A stretch of DNA of 64,000 bases from Xanthomonas sp. XNM01 (GCF_014851915.1 NZ_JACVAP010000002.1:124001-188000), one strand, 5' to 3'; counted from the first letter of the stretch, positions 27,609 through 37,652 are shown. Notes: generated by a model from the letters alone, not told the origin. Numbers and translations are program-made.

Positions 27609-29321
27609 TCACTCCACCGCGATGGCCGCACCGGGCGCGTCGCTGGCGGTGGTCAGCCGCTGCGCTTCGCCGACCAGCTGCACGAACTCCTGGCGCAGCC
27701 CCCAGCGATCGTCGCCGGTGCTGGCACGTGCGGTGGCGGCGACGTCGTCCCAGCTCCAGCCTTCGACGTTGTGGCCGCCGCGGAGCAGGTCGGCATAGGC
27801 CGCCACCGCGGTGGCGAACCGCAGGGACTGGCTGGGTTCGCGCCTCAGTGCGCTACGCAGGATCGGGGTGTCGATCAGGCGGCTGCGCGCCTCGCCGGGG
27901 CGCTTGTAGCGCAGGCGCAGGTGCGCGATCTCGCCGCTGCTCGACGCACTGGACTGGACGGGGGTAGCGCCGTAGCGACGCGCCGGCAGGCGCTCGCCAC
28001 CGGAACCGACCAGGGCGATCTCGTACAGCGCGGTGACCTGGTGGCCGGCGCCGATGTCGCCGGCGTCGACCGCGTCGTTGGCGAAATCCTCCTCGCGCAG
28101 CATGCGGTTCTCGTAGCCGATCAGGCGGTACTCGGCGACCTGGGCCGGATCGAACTCGATCTGGATCTTGACGTCGTTGGCGATCGTCAGCAGGGTCGCC
28201 TGCATCTGCTCGACCAGCACCTTGCGCGCCTCCAGGTCGGTGTCGATGTAGGCATGCACGCCGTCGCCGGCGTCGGCCAGGCGCTCGGCCATCGCGTCGT
28301 TGTAGTTGCCCTGGCCGAAGCCGAGCGTGGACAGCGCGATGCCGGAGCGGCGCTGGTCGGCGACCAGGGTTTCCAGCGTGCCGCGTTCGACCGTGCCGAC
28401 GTTGAAGTCGCCATCGGTGGCCAGCAGGATCCGGTTGCTGCCGCCTTCGATGAAGGCCTCGCGTGCGACCGAATAGGCCAGGCGGATGCCGTCGCCGCCA
28501 TTGGTGCTGCCGCCGGCCTGCAGCCGATCGAGCGCGGCCAGGATCTCGGCGTGGCGGTCGCCCGGTGTCGGCGCCAGCACCAGCCCGGCCGAGCCGGCGT
28601 AGACCACGATCGACACCCGGTCCTGCGCGCGCAGCTGCGGCACCAGCTGCGCGAAGGCGCGCTTGAGCAGCGGCAGCTTGTCCTCGCTGTCCATCGAGCC
28701 GGAGGTGTCGATCAGCAGAACCAGGTTCGATGCCGGCATCGTCGCCTTCGGCACGTCGTAGCCCTTGATGCCGACCATCAGCAGCTGGCGGTTGGCGTTC
28801 CATGGCGACGGTGCCAGTTCGGTGCCGACCCGGAACGGCACGCTGCGGTCGGCCGGCGCCGGATGGCCGTAATCGAAGTAGTTGAGGAATTCCTCGACCC
28901 GCACCGCGTCTGCCGGCGGGCGCACGCCCTGGCGCAGCATGCGCCGCACGTTGGCGTAGCTGCCGGTATCGACGTCGATCGAGAACGTGGACACCGGTGT
29001 TTCGCTGGCGCGCTGGACCGGGTTGTCATCGGGGCGGTCGTAGCGTTCGGTGTTCACCGGCGGACGCGGGGGCGCGGCGAGCTGCGGCATGTAGGCGCTG
29101 CGCATGAGCTGTCCGGCGGCCGGCGCCGAGGCGCGGACCGCGACCGCCATCGGTGCCGGCGGCGGAGGCGGAGGCGGGGCGGCATGCAGTTTGTAGGCGG
29201 CGTCGGACGCGGCCTCCGCCTCCATGGCAGCCTGCGTTCTCGGCTCGCCGGCCGGCGTCTGGCAGGCGGCGAGCAGGGTGATGCAGGCGGCGGCGAGCAG
29301 CGTCAGGATCGGGTGGCGCAT
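27609..29321 (-). CDS. von Willebrand factor type A domain lipoprotein, YfbK-like
   Basis: A 570-residue lipoprotein (signal MRHPILTLLAAACITLLAAC, lipobox LAAC). After a Pro-rich spacer come the YfbK N-terminal region (TFSIDVDTGSYANVRRMLRQ, about residues 110-190), a vWA domain with MIDAS DTSGSMDS at about residue 215, and a C-terminal DUF3520-like region. vWA proteins bind partners through a metal ion. Its partner is unknown and it stands alone, convergent to purT across the repeat block. The start is ATG 29321, before the only signal sequence. Confidence 0.9.
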   Translation of the reverse strand: MRHPILTLLAAACITLLAACQTPAGEPRTQAAMEAEAASDAAYKLHAAPPPPPPPAPMAVAVRASAPAAGQLMRSAYMPQLAAPPRPPVNTERYDRPDDNPVQRASETPVSTFSIDVDTGSYANVRRMLRQGVRPPADAVRVEEFLNYFDYGHPAPADRSVPFRVGTELAPSPWNANRQLLMVGIKGYDVPKATMPASNLVLLIDTSGSMDSEDKLPLLKRAFAQLVPQLRAQDRVSIVVYAGSAGLVLAPTPGDRHAEILAALDRLQAGGSTNGGDGIRLAYSVAREAFIEGGSNRILLATDGDFNVGTVERGTLETLVADQRRSGIALSTLGFGQGNYNDAMAERLADAGDGVHAYIDTDLEARKVLVEQMQATLLTIANDVKIQIEFDPAQVAEYRLIGYENRMLREEDFANDAVDAGDIGAGHQVTALYEIALVGSGGERLPARRYGATPVQSSASSSGEIAHLRLRYKRPGEARSRLIDTPILRSALRREPSQSLRFATAVAAYADLLRGGHNVEGWSWDDVAATARASTGDDRWGLRQEFVQLVGEAQRLTTASDAPGAAIAVE

Positions 29322-29582
29322 GGGATGGCTCCGGGAAGGGACGCACGGAAGAACGCGCCACCGGAGCGGATGGGGTTGAAGGAACTTCGCGTGGCTGGCG
29401 GTCCGCAGGATCTGCGCGGCGGGCCGCGCCGCCGCACGTCGAGCGTCAGCGGCGGCAGCCGATGCCGCCATGCTGCCGGACCAGCACCGGAGCGCAGCGC
29501 CGGCCCTTCGCAGGTACGCCGGCAACACGTTCCTGCCCGGCCCAAGGCCGGCCCCGGGGCCGGGGCCGGGAGCATTCTCCGG

Positions 29583-31109
29583 TTACAGCACCAGCGGCTG
29601 GAAGTGCATGCCCAGGCCGGGCATGCCCTCCTTCTCGCCGATCAGGTCGGCACGCAGCAGCGGCCGCGCTTCGGCCCAGTCGCGGTCCAGCACCAGGTCG
29701 AGCCGGTTGCCGTCCACGGTCAGGTCCAGGCGCGGGATCGGGTCGTTGTCGTGCGAGCGGTGCAACAGCACCGCCAGCCGCAGCAGCGCGGCCTTGCGCC
29801 GGGCCGACAGCAGCAGGCGGTCGGGCAGGGCGTCGAAGGCGGTCTTGGGCACGTTGCGGCGGTGCGTGCGCACCAGCGCCGCCAGCACCTGCTGTTCCTG
29901 GCGCGAGAAGCCGGCGATGTCCGAGTGCTCCACGATGTAGGCGCCGTGCACGTGGTACTGGCTGTGGGCGATGGTCAGGCCCAGCTCGTGCAGGCGCGCG
30001 GCCCAGCCGAGCATGTGCGCATCGTCGTCGTCCATCGCCCAGGCCTCGGCGACCTGCTCGAACAGGCGCAGCAAGGTGGCCTCCACGCGCGCGGCCTGCG
30101 CCTCGTCGATGCCGTAGCGGCGGATCAGCGACTGCACCGAGGCATCGCGCGGATCGTTGCCGCCGCCGCGGCCGAGCATGTCGTAGAGGATGCCCTCGCG
30201 CATCGCGGCCTTGCTGACGATCAGCTTCTGCAGGCCCAGCGCCTGGAAGGCGGCCTCCAGCACCAGCACGCCACCGGCGATGATCGGCCGGCGCTCGCTG
30301 GACAGGCCGGGCAGGTCGATCTGGTCGATGCTGCGCGCCTGCAGCAGGCGGTCGCGCAACTGCGGCAGCGCCTCGGCGGTGATCGCGCCCTTGGTCAGCT
30401 TCATCGCCGCGCAGATCTCGCCGATGGCCTTGTGGGTGCCGGAGGAGCCGACCGCCTCGTGCCAGCCCAGCGCGCGGTACAGGCCGGCGAACTGCTGGAA
30501 CTCGGCGCTGATCTCGGTCAGCGCATCCTTCCACTTCTTGCGCGACAGCTTGCCGTTGGGGAAGAAGCGCTGAGTGCTGGCGATGCAGCCGGCTTGCAGG
30601 CTCTCGCGCTCGATCGGCTCGAAACCGCGGCCGATGATGAACTCGGTCGAGCCGCCGCCGATGTCGATCACCAGGCGCAGCTGGCCGGGCTTGGGCGGTT
30701 GCGCATGGGCGACGCCCAGATAGATCAGGCGCGCCTCTTCGCGGCCGGAGACCACTTCGATCGGATAACCCAGCTCGGTTTCGGCCGCACGCAGGAACGC
30801 CTGAGGATCGCGCAGACGGCGTACGGTGTTGGTCGCCAGCGCGCGCACGCGCAGCGGCGGCACGCCGCGCAGGCGCTGGCCGAAGCGGGCCAGGCATTCG
30901 AGCGCGCGTTGCCGGGCCGGTGCGGACAGGCCACCGCGGGTATCCAGGCCGTCGGCCATGCGCACGGTTTCGCGCAGCCGGTCGACCACCCGCAGCTGGC
31001 CCATCGAATGCTGGGCCAGGACCATGTGGAAGCTGTTGGAGCCCAGATCGATGGCGGCCAGCAGCTCGCCGTCCTGGACCGGTGGGTGATGCGGTGAGGA
31101 ATAAGGCAT
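29583..31109 (-). CDS. ppx: Exopolyphosphatase
   Basis: A 508-residue Ppx/GppA-type enzyme that removes terminal phosphates from polyphosphate. The two ATPase-fold loops are AIDLGSNSFHMV at about residue 20 and VIDIGGGSTEFI at about residue 147. A C-terminal HD-like helical part follows (HDNDP, VHGAYIVEHS). It starts 54 bases after ppk, last of the phoB-phoR-ppk-ppx series. The Ppk/Ppx pair sets polyphosphate level. GppA activity cannot be excluded from sequence. Confidence 0.95.
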   Translation of the reverse strand: MPYSSPHHPPVQDGELLAAIDLGSNSFHMVLAQHSMGQLRVVDRLRETVRMADGLDTRGGLSAPARQRALECLARFGQRLRGVPPLRVRALATNTVRRLRDPQAFLRAAETELGYPIEVVSGREEARLIYLGVAHAQPPKPGQLRLVIDIGGGSTEFIIGRGFEPIERESLQAGCIASTQRFFPNGKLSRKKWKDALTEISAEFQQFAGLYRALGWHEAVGSSGTHKAIGEICAAMKLTKGAITAEALPQLRDRLLQARSIDQIDLPGLSSERRPIIAGGVLVLEAAFQALGLQKLIVSKAAMREGILYDMLGRGGGNDPRDASVQSLIRRYGIDEAQAARVEATLLRLFEQVAEAWAMDDDDAHMLGWAARLHELGLTIAHSQYHVHGAYIVEHSDIAGFSRQEQQVLAALVRTHRRNVPKTAFDALPDRLLLSARRKAALLRLAVLLHRSHDNDPIPRLDLTVDGNRLDLVLDRDWAEARPLLRADLIGEKEGMPGLGMHFQPLVL

Positions 31110-31163
31110 GGCGCGAATCTTAGCGGAAGCGCCCGCCCGTCCGTTCCGTCTGCGTGAAGGGCG

Positions 31164-33362
31164 TCAGGGGCGCAGCGTGCCGAGCAGCTGCAGCTGCGCC
31201 GCATGCGGCGCCTGGCCGTCCACCGGCGCCAGCTTGCGGTAGCGCCCGTCGCCGCCCAGCTCCCAGGCGTTGAGGTTGTCGTCGAGGTAGTTCTGCAGGC
31301 CTTCGCGGAAGATGCGCTCGGCCAGCGCCGGGTCGAGCACCGGGAAGCAGGTTTCCACGCGCCGCAGCAGGTTGCGCTCGAGCCAGTCGGCGCTGGCGCA
31401 GTACAGCTCGGGTGCGCCGTCGTTGCCGAACCAGTAGATGCGGCTGTGCTCGAGGAAGCGGCCGACGATCGAGCGCACGCGGATGTTGTCCGACACGCCG
31501 GGCACGCCGGGGCGCAGCGTGCAGGCGCCGCGCACGATCAGGTCGATCGATACGCCGGCCTGCGAGGCGCGGTACAGCGCGCGGATCACCTGCGGCTCGT
31601 TGAGCGCGTTCATCTTGGCCACGATCCGCGCCGGGCGCCCAGCCTCGGCCAGGCGGGTCTCGCGTTCGATCCGCTGCAGGATCCCGCTGTGCAGGGTGAA
31701 CGGCGACTGCAGCAGGCGCTTGAGGCGGGTCGACGGCGCCAGCCCGGACAGCTGCTGGAACAGCATGTGCACGTCGTTGCCGATGTCGGCGTCGGCGGTG
31801 ATCAGGCTCAGGTCGGTGTAGGCGCGCGCGGTGCCGCTGTGGTAGTTGCCGGTGCCCAGGTGCACGTAGCGGCGCAGGCGACGGCCCTCGCGGCGCACGA
31901 TCAGCAGCATCTTGGCGTGGGTCTTGTAGCCGACCACGCCGTAGACGACCTGCACGCCGGCTTCCTGCAGGCGGTCGGCGACGCCGAGGTTGGCGTCCTC
32001 GTCGAAGCGCGCGCGCAGCTCGACCACCACGGTCACGTCCTTGCCGTTGCGCGCGGCCTGCACCAGCGCCTCGACGATCGCCGAGTCCTTGCCGGTGCGG
32101 TACAGGGTCTGCTTGATCGCCAGCACGTCGGGATCGGACGCGGCCTGGGAGAGCAGCGCGAGCACGCCGCTGAAGCTGTCGAACGGGTGGTGCAACAGCA
32201 CGTCGCCACGGGCGACGCGCTGGAAGATCGCCTCGTCCTCCAGCCCGTTGCGCGGCGTGAACGGCGGGTACTTCAATTCCGGCCGCGCGACCAGGTCGTT
32301 GACCTGGATCACCCGGTTGAGGTTCACCGGGCCATCGATGTAGTAGACCGCGTTCTCGCCCAGTTCGAAGTTCTGCAGCAGGCTCTGCACGATCGGCTTG
32401 GGGCAGTCGTGCGCGATCTCCAGCCGCACCGCCGGCCGGTAGCCGCGGCCGACCAGTTCGCTGCGCAGCGCCGAGGCCAGGTTTTCGACCTCGTCCTCGT
32501 CCACCACCAGCTCGGAATTGCGGGTCACCCGGAACTGGTAGGCGCCGCGGACGGTCATGCCCGGGAACAGCTCGTCGACGAAGGCCGACAGCATCGAGGA
32601 CAGCAGCACGAACTCCTGCCGGTCCTTGCCCGACACGCTGCGCGGCAGCTCGACGATGCGGCTGAGCGAGCGTGGCGCGCGCACGATCGCCAGGTGGCCG
32701 GCGCGGCCGAACGCATCGCGTCCTTCCAGCACCACCACCACGTTCAGCGACTTGTTGAGGATGCGCGGGAACGGGTGCGACGGGTCCAGGCCCAGCGGCG
32801 AGAGCACCGGCATGACCTTGTTGCGGAAGTAGGCGCGCAGCCAGCGGCGCTGGCGTGCGTTCCAGCTGCGCCGGCTGAGGATGCCGATGCCGGCCTCGTC
32901 CAGGGCCGGGCGCAGGACCTCGTTCCAGCAGCGGTACTGCGCGTCGACCAGCGTGGCGGCGCGGTCGTGGATCGCATCCAGCAGCTGCGCCGGGGCGATG
33001 CCGTCCGGCGCGGCCGGCAGGCCGAAGTCGAGCGCGTGGCGCACGGTGGCCGCACGGATCTCGAAGAACTCGTCGAGGTTGGTGCAGGAGATGCACAGGA
33101 AGCGCAGCCGCTCCAGCAGCGGCACCTGCGGATCCTGCGCCTGCGCCAGCACGCGGAAGTTGAAATCCAGCTGCCCCAGTTCGCGGTTCAGATACAGCGC
33201 CGGATCGCGCAGCGAGGGTCCTTCGCCGGCGCCGGCCGGAGGAGCGCCGGTGTCGGCGGCGGGAAGAACGCTGTCGTGTTCCATGGCGGAGGCATCCGTC
33301 TGGGAGGGCGGGGTGGGCTGCGCGCGGCCGGTGGCCCGCGTGTGGCGTCGTGTCGGCGTCAT
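31164..33362 (-). CDS. ppk1: Polyphosphate kinase 1
   Basis: A 732-residue Ppk1 that makes polyphosphate from ATP at the membrane. The N domain starts at about residue 50 (YLNRELGQLDFNFRVL). The autophosphorylated His is in HLGTGNYHSGTARAYTD at about residue 475, with supporting ARFDEDANLG and VYGVVGYKTHAKM. The start is ATG 33362, which overlaps the phoR stop (ATGA); ATG 33284 (MEHDSVLPA) would give 706 residues and is also possible. Co-expression with phoBR ties polyphosphate synthesis to phosphate starvation. Confidence 0.97.
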   Translation of the reverse strand: MTPTRRHTRATGRAQPTPPSQTDASAMEHDSVLPAADTGAPPAGAGEGPSLRDPALYLNRELGQLDFNFRVLAQAQDPQVPLLERLRFLCISCTNLDEFFEIRAATVRHALDFGLPAAPDGIAPAQLLDAIHDRAATLVDAQYRCWNEVLRPALDEAGIGILSRRSWNARQRRWLRAYFRNKVMPVLSPLGLDPSHPFPRILNKSLNVVVVLEGRDAFGRAGHLAIVRAPRSLSRIVELPRSVSGKDRQEFVLLSSMLSAFVDELFPGMTVRGAYQFRVTRNSELVVDEDEVENLASALRSELVGRGYRPAVRLEIAHDCPKPIVQSLLQNFELGENAVYYIDGPVNLNRVIQVNDLVARPELKYPPFTPRNGLEDEAIFQRVARGDVLLHHPFDSFSGVLALLSQAASDPDVLAIKQTLYRTGKDSAIVEALVQAARNGKDVTVVVELRARFDEDANLGVADRLQEAGVQVVYGVVGYKTHAKMLLIVRREGRRLRRYVHLGTGNYHSGTARAYTDLSLITADADIGNDVHMLFQQLSGLAPSTRLKRLLQSPFTLHSGILQRIERETRLAEAGRPARIVAKMNALNEPQVIRALYRASQAGVSIDLIVRGACTLRPGVPGVSDNIRVRSIVGRFLEHSRIYWFGNDGAPELYCASADWLERNLLRRVETCFPVLDPALAERIFREGLQNYLDDNLNAWELGGDGRYRKLAPVDGQAPHAAQLQLLGTLRP

Positions 33363-34762
33363 GGCAGGCTCTCGGCAAGGTCTTCTTCGTGGCGCGGGCG
33401 GATCCGCTCGGCACCGAAGTGGCAGGCGAAGGTGCTGCCCTGGCCGACCTGGCTCTCGATCCGCAGCCGCGCCTGGTGCAGGCCCAGCACGTGCTTGACG
33501 ATCGACAGGCCCAGGCCGGTACCGCCGCTCTCGCGCGAGCGGCTGCTGGAAACGCGGTAGAAGCGTTCGGTCAGGCGCGGGATGTGCGCCTCGGGAATGC
33601 CGTAGCCGGTGTCGCGCACCGACAGCACCGCACCCCCGTCGGGCTCGCGGGCGAAGGTGACCGTCACCGTGCCGCCGGCCGGGGTGTAGCGGACCGCGTT
33701 GGTGACCAGGTTGGAGAACGCGCTGTGCAGTTCCTTGATCGAGCCGGTGAGGTCGCAGCCGGCTTCGTCGCGGACCTCGATGGTGTGACGGTTCTGGCTG
33801 AAGGCCTCGGCCTCGCGGCGCAGCGTGGCCAGCATCGGCGCCATCGCCACGGTCTCGTCGGGCAGGCTGTCGCGCGACTCCAGCCGTGACAGCGCCAGCA
33901 GGTCCTCGACCAGCTGGGTCATGCGCTGCGACTGCTTGCGCATCTCGGCCAGCATCGGCTCCCACTCCGGCACGTCCTCCGGGTCGAGCATGTCCAGGTA
34001 GCCGTGGACGACGGTCAGCGGCGTGCGCAGTTCATGCGAGACGTTGGCGACGAAGTCGCGGCGCATCTGCTCCAGCCGCAGCAGCTTGCTGACGTCGCGC
34101 GCCACCAGCAGCCAGTAGTCCTCGGAGTAGGGGATCAGGCGCAGGTTCAGGCGCAGCCGGTCGTCGCTGGGCGAGGCCGCATCCAGCATCGGCTCGGCAT
34201 TGCGGCCGGCTGCCAGCCAGCGCGCCAGCGGCAGCGGCTGCAGGCGTTCGACCACCGAGGCGCCCAGGTCGCGCGGATAGGACAGGCCGAGCAGGTCGGT
34301 GGCGGCCTTGTTGAACCACAGCACGCGCTGGGTGTTGCGGTCGACCACGACCACCGCATCGGGCAGCGCCGCGGCGGCGGCACGGTAGGCGCGGAGCATG
34401 TCCAGCAGGCGCCGCTTGCGCGCGCGCATTTCCGACTGGCTGCGGTGCAGCAGACGGTCCAGTTCGTTCCAGGCGCCGCGGCCGCGGGCCGGCTCCCAGC
34501 GCCGGCGCGCGGTCAGGCCGAGCAGGACCCGGCGCAGGCGCCAGTAGTGCCAGGCGAGGATAGCCAGCGCGGTCGCTGCCAGCACCGCGCCGACATGGCC
34601 GACGAGGATGCCGGCCAGGGTGGCGCCGGCCAGCAGCAGGAACAGCATGGACAGGGTCTTCCACCAGGCCGACCGCAGGTGCGGTGGCATGTGCTCGGTG
34701 CGTCGCTCGTCGCCGAGCAGCGGACGCAGGCCGGCCCGGCCGGAAGGAGGCGAAGGATCCAT
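33359..34762 (-). CDS. phoR: Phosphate regulon sensor histidine kinase PhoR
   Basis: A 467-residue kinase. Two membrane helices (about residues 36-72) are followed by a PAS domain (ALPDAVVVVDRNTQRVLWFN) and the kinase core. The acceptor His is in VSHELRTPLTV at about residue 247; the N box is NLVTNAVRY and the G boxes DTGYGI and GGTGLGLSIVKHV. No large periplasmic domain, as in other PhoR. The start at 34762 is tentative; ATG 34690 is an alternative. It lies 28 bases after phoB and overlaps ppk. Confidence 0.95.
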   Translation of the reverse strand: MDPSPPSGRAGLRPLLGDERRTEHMPPHLRSAWWKTLSMLFLLLAGATLAGILVGHVGAVLAATALAILAWHYWRLRRVLLGLTARRRWEPARGRGAWNELDRLLHRSQSEMRARKRRLLDMLRAYRAAAAALPDAVVVVDRNTQRVLWFNKAATDLLGLSYPRDLGASVVERLQPLPLARWLAAGRNAEPMLDAASPSDDRLRLNLRLIPYSEDYWLLVARDVSKLLRLEQMRRDFVANVSHELRTPLTVVHGYLDMLDPEDVPEWEPMLAEMRKQSQRMTQLVEDLLALSRLESRDSLPDETVAMAPMLATLRREAEAFSQNRHTIEVRDEAGCDLTGSIKELHSAFSNLVTNAVRYTPAGGTVTVTFAREPDGGAVLSVRDTGYGIPEAHIPRLTERFYRVSSSRSRESGGTGLGLSIVKHVLGLHQARLRIESQVGQGSTFACHFGAERIRPRHEEDLAESLP

Positions 34763-34790
34763 GCGCGGGCCCGTCCCGTCCGGCCCCGGC

Positions 34791-35480
34791 TCAGGCCGCC
34801 GCCGAGAAGCGGTAGCCGGCGCCGCGCACGGTCTGCACCATGCCGTCCACCGCGAACGGCTCGAGCGTCTTGCGCAGGCGGCGGATGTGGACGTCGATCG
34901 TGCGCTCCTCGACGTAGACGCTGCCGCCCCAGACGTGGTCCAGCAGCTGCGCGCGGCTGTAGACGCGGTCGGGGTGGGTCATGAAGAAATGCAGCAGGCG
35001 GTATTCGGTCGGCCCGATCGGCACCGGCGCGTCACCGGCGAACACCCGATGCGCGGCGCCATCGATGCGCAGCGCGCCGACCGCCACGCTGCCGTCCTCG
35101 TCGTCCTCGCGGGCGCGGCGCATCACCGCGCGGATCCGCGCCAGCAGTTCGCGCGCGGAGAACGGCTTGACCACGTAGTCGTCGACGCCGGCTTCCAGGC
35201 CGCCGACGCGGTCGTTCTCCTCGCCGCGCGCGGTGAGCATGATGATCGGCACTTCGCGGGTCAGCGCCTCGCGCCGCCAGCGTCGTGCCAGGTCCAGACC
35301 GCTCGTGCCCGGCAGCATCCAGTCGAGCAGGATCAGGTCGGGGACGCGGTCGGCGATGGCCGCCTGCGCCTCGCGTGCGTCGCCGGCGTGGATCGGTGCG
35401 AAATCGCCCTTGCGCAACGCGAAGGCCACCATGTCACGGATCGCGGGTTCGTCATCGACGATGAGGATGTGCTTCTGCAC
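34791..35480 (-). CDS. phoB: Phosphate regulon response regulator PhoB
   Basis: A 229-residue OmpR/PhoB-type regulator. The receiver has VDDEPAIRDM, the phospho-acceptor in LILLDWMLPGTSG (Asp at about residue 53) and the Lys in YVVKPFS. The winged-helix domain covers about residues 130-227 (GPTEYRLLHFFMTHPDRVYS, then RTIDVHIRRLRKTL). The start is GTG 35480 (VQKHILIVDDE). A Pho box lies 50 bases upstream, so the gene should be self-activated when phosphate is low. Confidence 0.96.
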   Translation of the reverse strand: MQKHILIVDDEPAIRDMVAFALRKGDFAPIHAGDAREAQAAIADRVPDLILLDWMLPGTSGLDLARRWRREALTREVPIIMLTARGEENDRVGGLEAGVDDYVVKPFSARELLARIRAVMRRAREDDEDGSVAVGALRIDGAAHRVFAGDAPVPIGPTEYRLLHFFMTHPDRVYSRAQLLDHVWGGSVYVEERTIDVHIRRLRKTLEPFAVDGMVQTVRGAGYRFSAAA

Positions 35481-35529
35481 GTGTGGGTACCGGCACGGCT
35501 TGGGGGGTGCGCTGATTAGACTACCGTTT

Positions 35530-35547
35530 TGTGACCATTCGGTGACG
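35530..35547 (-). promoter_or_regulatory. Pho box upstream of phoB
   Basis: On the minus strand CGTCACC-GAAT-GGTCACA: two GTCAC direct repeats whose starts are 11 bases apart (35546 and 35535), the geometry of PhoB sites (CTGTCAT repeats). TAGTCT follows at about eight bases as a -10 candidate. This suggests autoregulation of phoB-phoR-ppk-ppx. Confidence 0.75.
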
Positions 35548-35990
35548 CGGTCCGGAGCCGTGTCGACACGATCCGCGCAGGCGTTGGCGCCGGCTGGAGC
35601 AGCCGGCGGTGCCGGCACTCCTGAGGGTGCGGCGTGGAGCCGCGGCCGCGGTCGGGGAGCATCGGGCGGGCCCATCCTGGCGCCTCTGCGCGGCACGCCC
35701 CGCGGAGTATCGAGGCCGGACGCGGTGCGGCGAAGCAGCGCTCCCGTGGCGGGACGGGCCTGCGGCCGGGTGCCGCAGCCGGAAAGTGCGCCGACGGGAT
35801 GGAGCCGGGGCGCTGGATGGCAGGGCGCTGGCGGAAGGGCGGATCGATGCCGCCAGGTGGTGATGCCGCCCATCGCCGCCCGTGTGGCCCGCGGCTGCGG
35901 ACCACGCGCCACTCTGGCTGTCGCGGTGCTCATCCCGCCGACGGTCGGCCGCCCGGCCGCCACCTGCGACCCGGGCGACGTCCGTCCGGC
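35548..35990. other. 440-bp intergenic stretch, no gene seen
   Basis: Very GC-rich, between the phoB promoter and the 3' end of the BepA-like gene. No family is recognised in either strand. Several short GC dyads are present but none with a T run. Confidence 0.5.
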
Positions 35991-37652
35991 TCAGCGACGC
36001 TGCATGTCCGGGTCGCGGACGCCTTGACGGCGCAGTTCCAGCACGGTCGGGGTGATGGTGGCGATCCGCGCATCGATGCGGGCCCGGGCCACGTAATCCA
36101 GGTTGCCCTGCTTCTTCAGGTTTTCCAGCTGGATCAGGGCCTGCTCCGGCCGCCCGTTGAGGAACGCCGCCTCGGCGAAGGCCTCGCCGGCGCGCACGGT
36201 GTCGCCGGCCAGTTCGCAGGCGCGTGCATAGGTCTGCTGGAACACCGGATCGTCGTTGCCGCGGCCGATCAACGGGCGCAGTACCTCCTGCGCCCGGCGT
36301 CCGGCCTCGGTGCCGCCCTGTTCGACCAGGCTGCGCGCATAGCTCAGGCCGACCGCGCGGTTGCCGGGCAGGCGGCGCAGCAATGCGTCGAAGCGCTGGT
36401 TGGCGTCGCCGGCGCGTCCGGCGCGCGCGCTGGATTCGGCCAGCGCCAGCTCCACCCACAGGTTGCCGGGGTGCTCCTGCAGCAGTCTGGCCAGCTCGGT
36501 CGCCGCGGCTGCCGGCTCGCGCTGCATCCGCGCCAGCGCCAGACCGTAACGCTGGCTGTCGCTGAGCGTGCCGCTGCCGCGGCGCAGGTCCTCGTACTCG
36601 CGGATGGCCGCGTCGGGCGTGTTGGCGGTCAGCGCGCGCAGGCGTTCCTGGGCCCAGCCGAACCGGTCGTCGTGCTCGTCGGCGAAGGTGACCGGCACGC
36701 TGCCCGGGGCCAGGCCGCGTGGCAGCAGCGGGTTGCTGCGGCCGGGCCCCACGTCCACCGGCGGCGTGCGCGGGATGTCCTCCACCCGTGCCGGACCGCC
36801 ATCGACCGACGTGCTGGCCGCCACCGTGCCGCGCTCGCGCCGGATCTGTTCGGCGCGCTGCTTGGCTTCGCTGACGCGGGTGGTGTTGACCGGGTGGGTG
36901 CGCAGGTAGTCGGGCGCGCTGTAGCCGCCCTGGTTGCCGCGCATCGCGAACGACATGCGCTGGAAGAAGCCGGCCATCGCATCGACGTCGTAACCGCTGC
37001 GCGACAGCGTGCGGATGCCGATGCGGTCGGCCTCGGACTCGTTGGAGCGGGTGTAGTTGATCTGGTTCTGCTGGATCAGGCCCATGCCGCTGGCGATCGC
37101 CGCCTGGGTCGCCTCGCCCGACGAACTGCCGCCGGCCGCCTGCGCGGCGACGATGGCCGCCAGCATGCCGAGCAGGATCGGGACCTGGTCGCGCTGGGCG
37201 CGCTCGACCCCGCGCAGCACATGCTGCTGGGTCACGTGGGCGATCTCGTGCGAGAGCACCGCGGCGACCTCGTCCTCGCGCTCGGCGGTCAGCACCAGGC
37301 CGGCGTTCATGCCGATGTAGCCGCCCAGGGTGGCGAAGGCGTTGATCTGCCGGTCCTTGAGCATGAAGAATGTGTACTTCTGCTCGGGGCGGTCGCTGTT
37401 GGAGCCGAGCCGGTCGCCCATCGTCTGCAGCCAGTCGGCCAGCAGCGGGTCGTCCAGCAGGTAGCCGTAGTTGCGCAGCTCGCGCAGCATCATCGCGCCG
37501 TATTCGTCCTGGCGCGCCGGGGTCAGCAGTTCGCCGGCCGAGGAGCCGATGTCGGGCAGGCGCGGTTCGTCCTGTGCCGGCGCCTGCGCTGCCGGGAGGA
37601 CCAGGGCGATGGCGGCGGCAAGCAGCAGTCGGCGCAACGGGGGAGACTCCAT
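35991..37652 (-). CDS. BepA-like periplasmic M48 metalloprotease/chaperone with TPR domain
   Basis: A 553-residue protein with a signal peptide (RRLLLAAAIALVLPAAQAPA). The M48 domain has VLSHEIAHVTQQH (zinc HExxH) at about residue 128 and the third ligand in NESEADRIGI. A TPR-like C-terminal half follows (from about residue 300). BepA-type proteins mature or degrade outer-membrane proteins such as LptD at the BAM complex. ATG 37652 is used because it directly precedes the signal; ATG 37667 adds five residues. Confidence 0.92.
   Translation of the reverse strand: MESPPLRRLLLAAAIALVLPAAQAPAQDEPRLPDIGSSAGELLTPARQDEYGAMMLRELRNYGYLLDDPLLADWLQTMGDRLGSNSDRPEQKYTFFMLKDRQINAFATLGGYIGMNAGLVLTAEREDEVAAVLSHEIAHVTQQHVLRGVERAQRDQVPILLGMLAAIVAAQAAGGSSSGEATQAAIASGMGLIQQNQINYTRSNESEADRIGIRTLSRSGYDVDAMAGFFQRMSFAMRGNQGGYSAPDYLRTHPVNTTRVSEAKQRAEQIRRERGTVAASTSVDGGPARVEDIPRTPPVDVGPGRSNPLLPRGLAPGSVPVTFADEHDDRFGWAQERLRALTANTPDAAIREYEDLRRGSGTLSDSQRYGLALARMQREPAAAATELARLLQEHPGNLWVELALAESSARAGRAGDANQRFDALLRRLPGNRAVGLSYARSLVEQGGTEAGRRAQEVLRPLIGRGNDDPVFQQTYARACELAGDTVRAGEAFAEAAFLNGRPEQALIQLENLKKQGNLDYVARARIDARIATITPTVLELRRQGVRDPDMQRR

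Noticed and set aside
31203-33560. Plus-strand frame of 785 codons opposite ppk1
   Set aside because: Antisense to an unmistakable ppk1; no motif, no SD.
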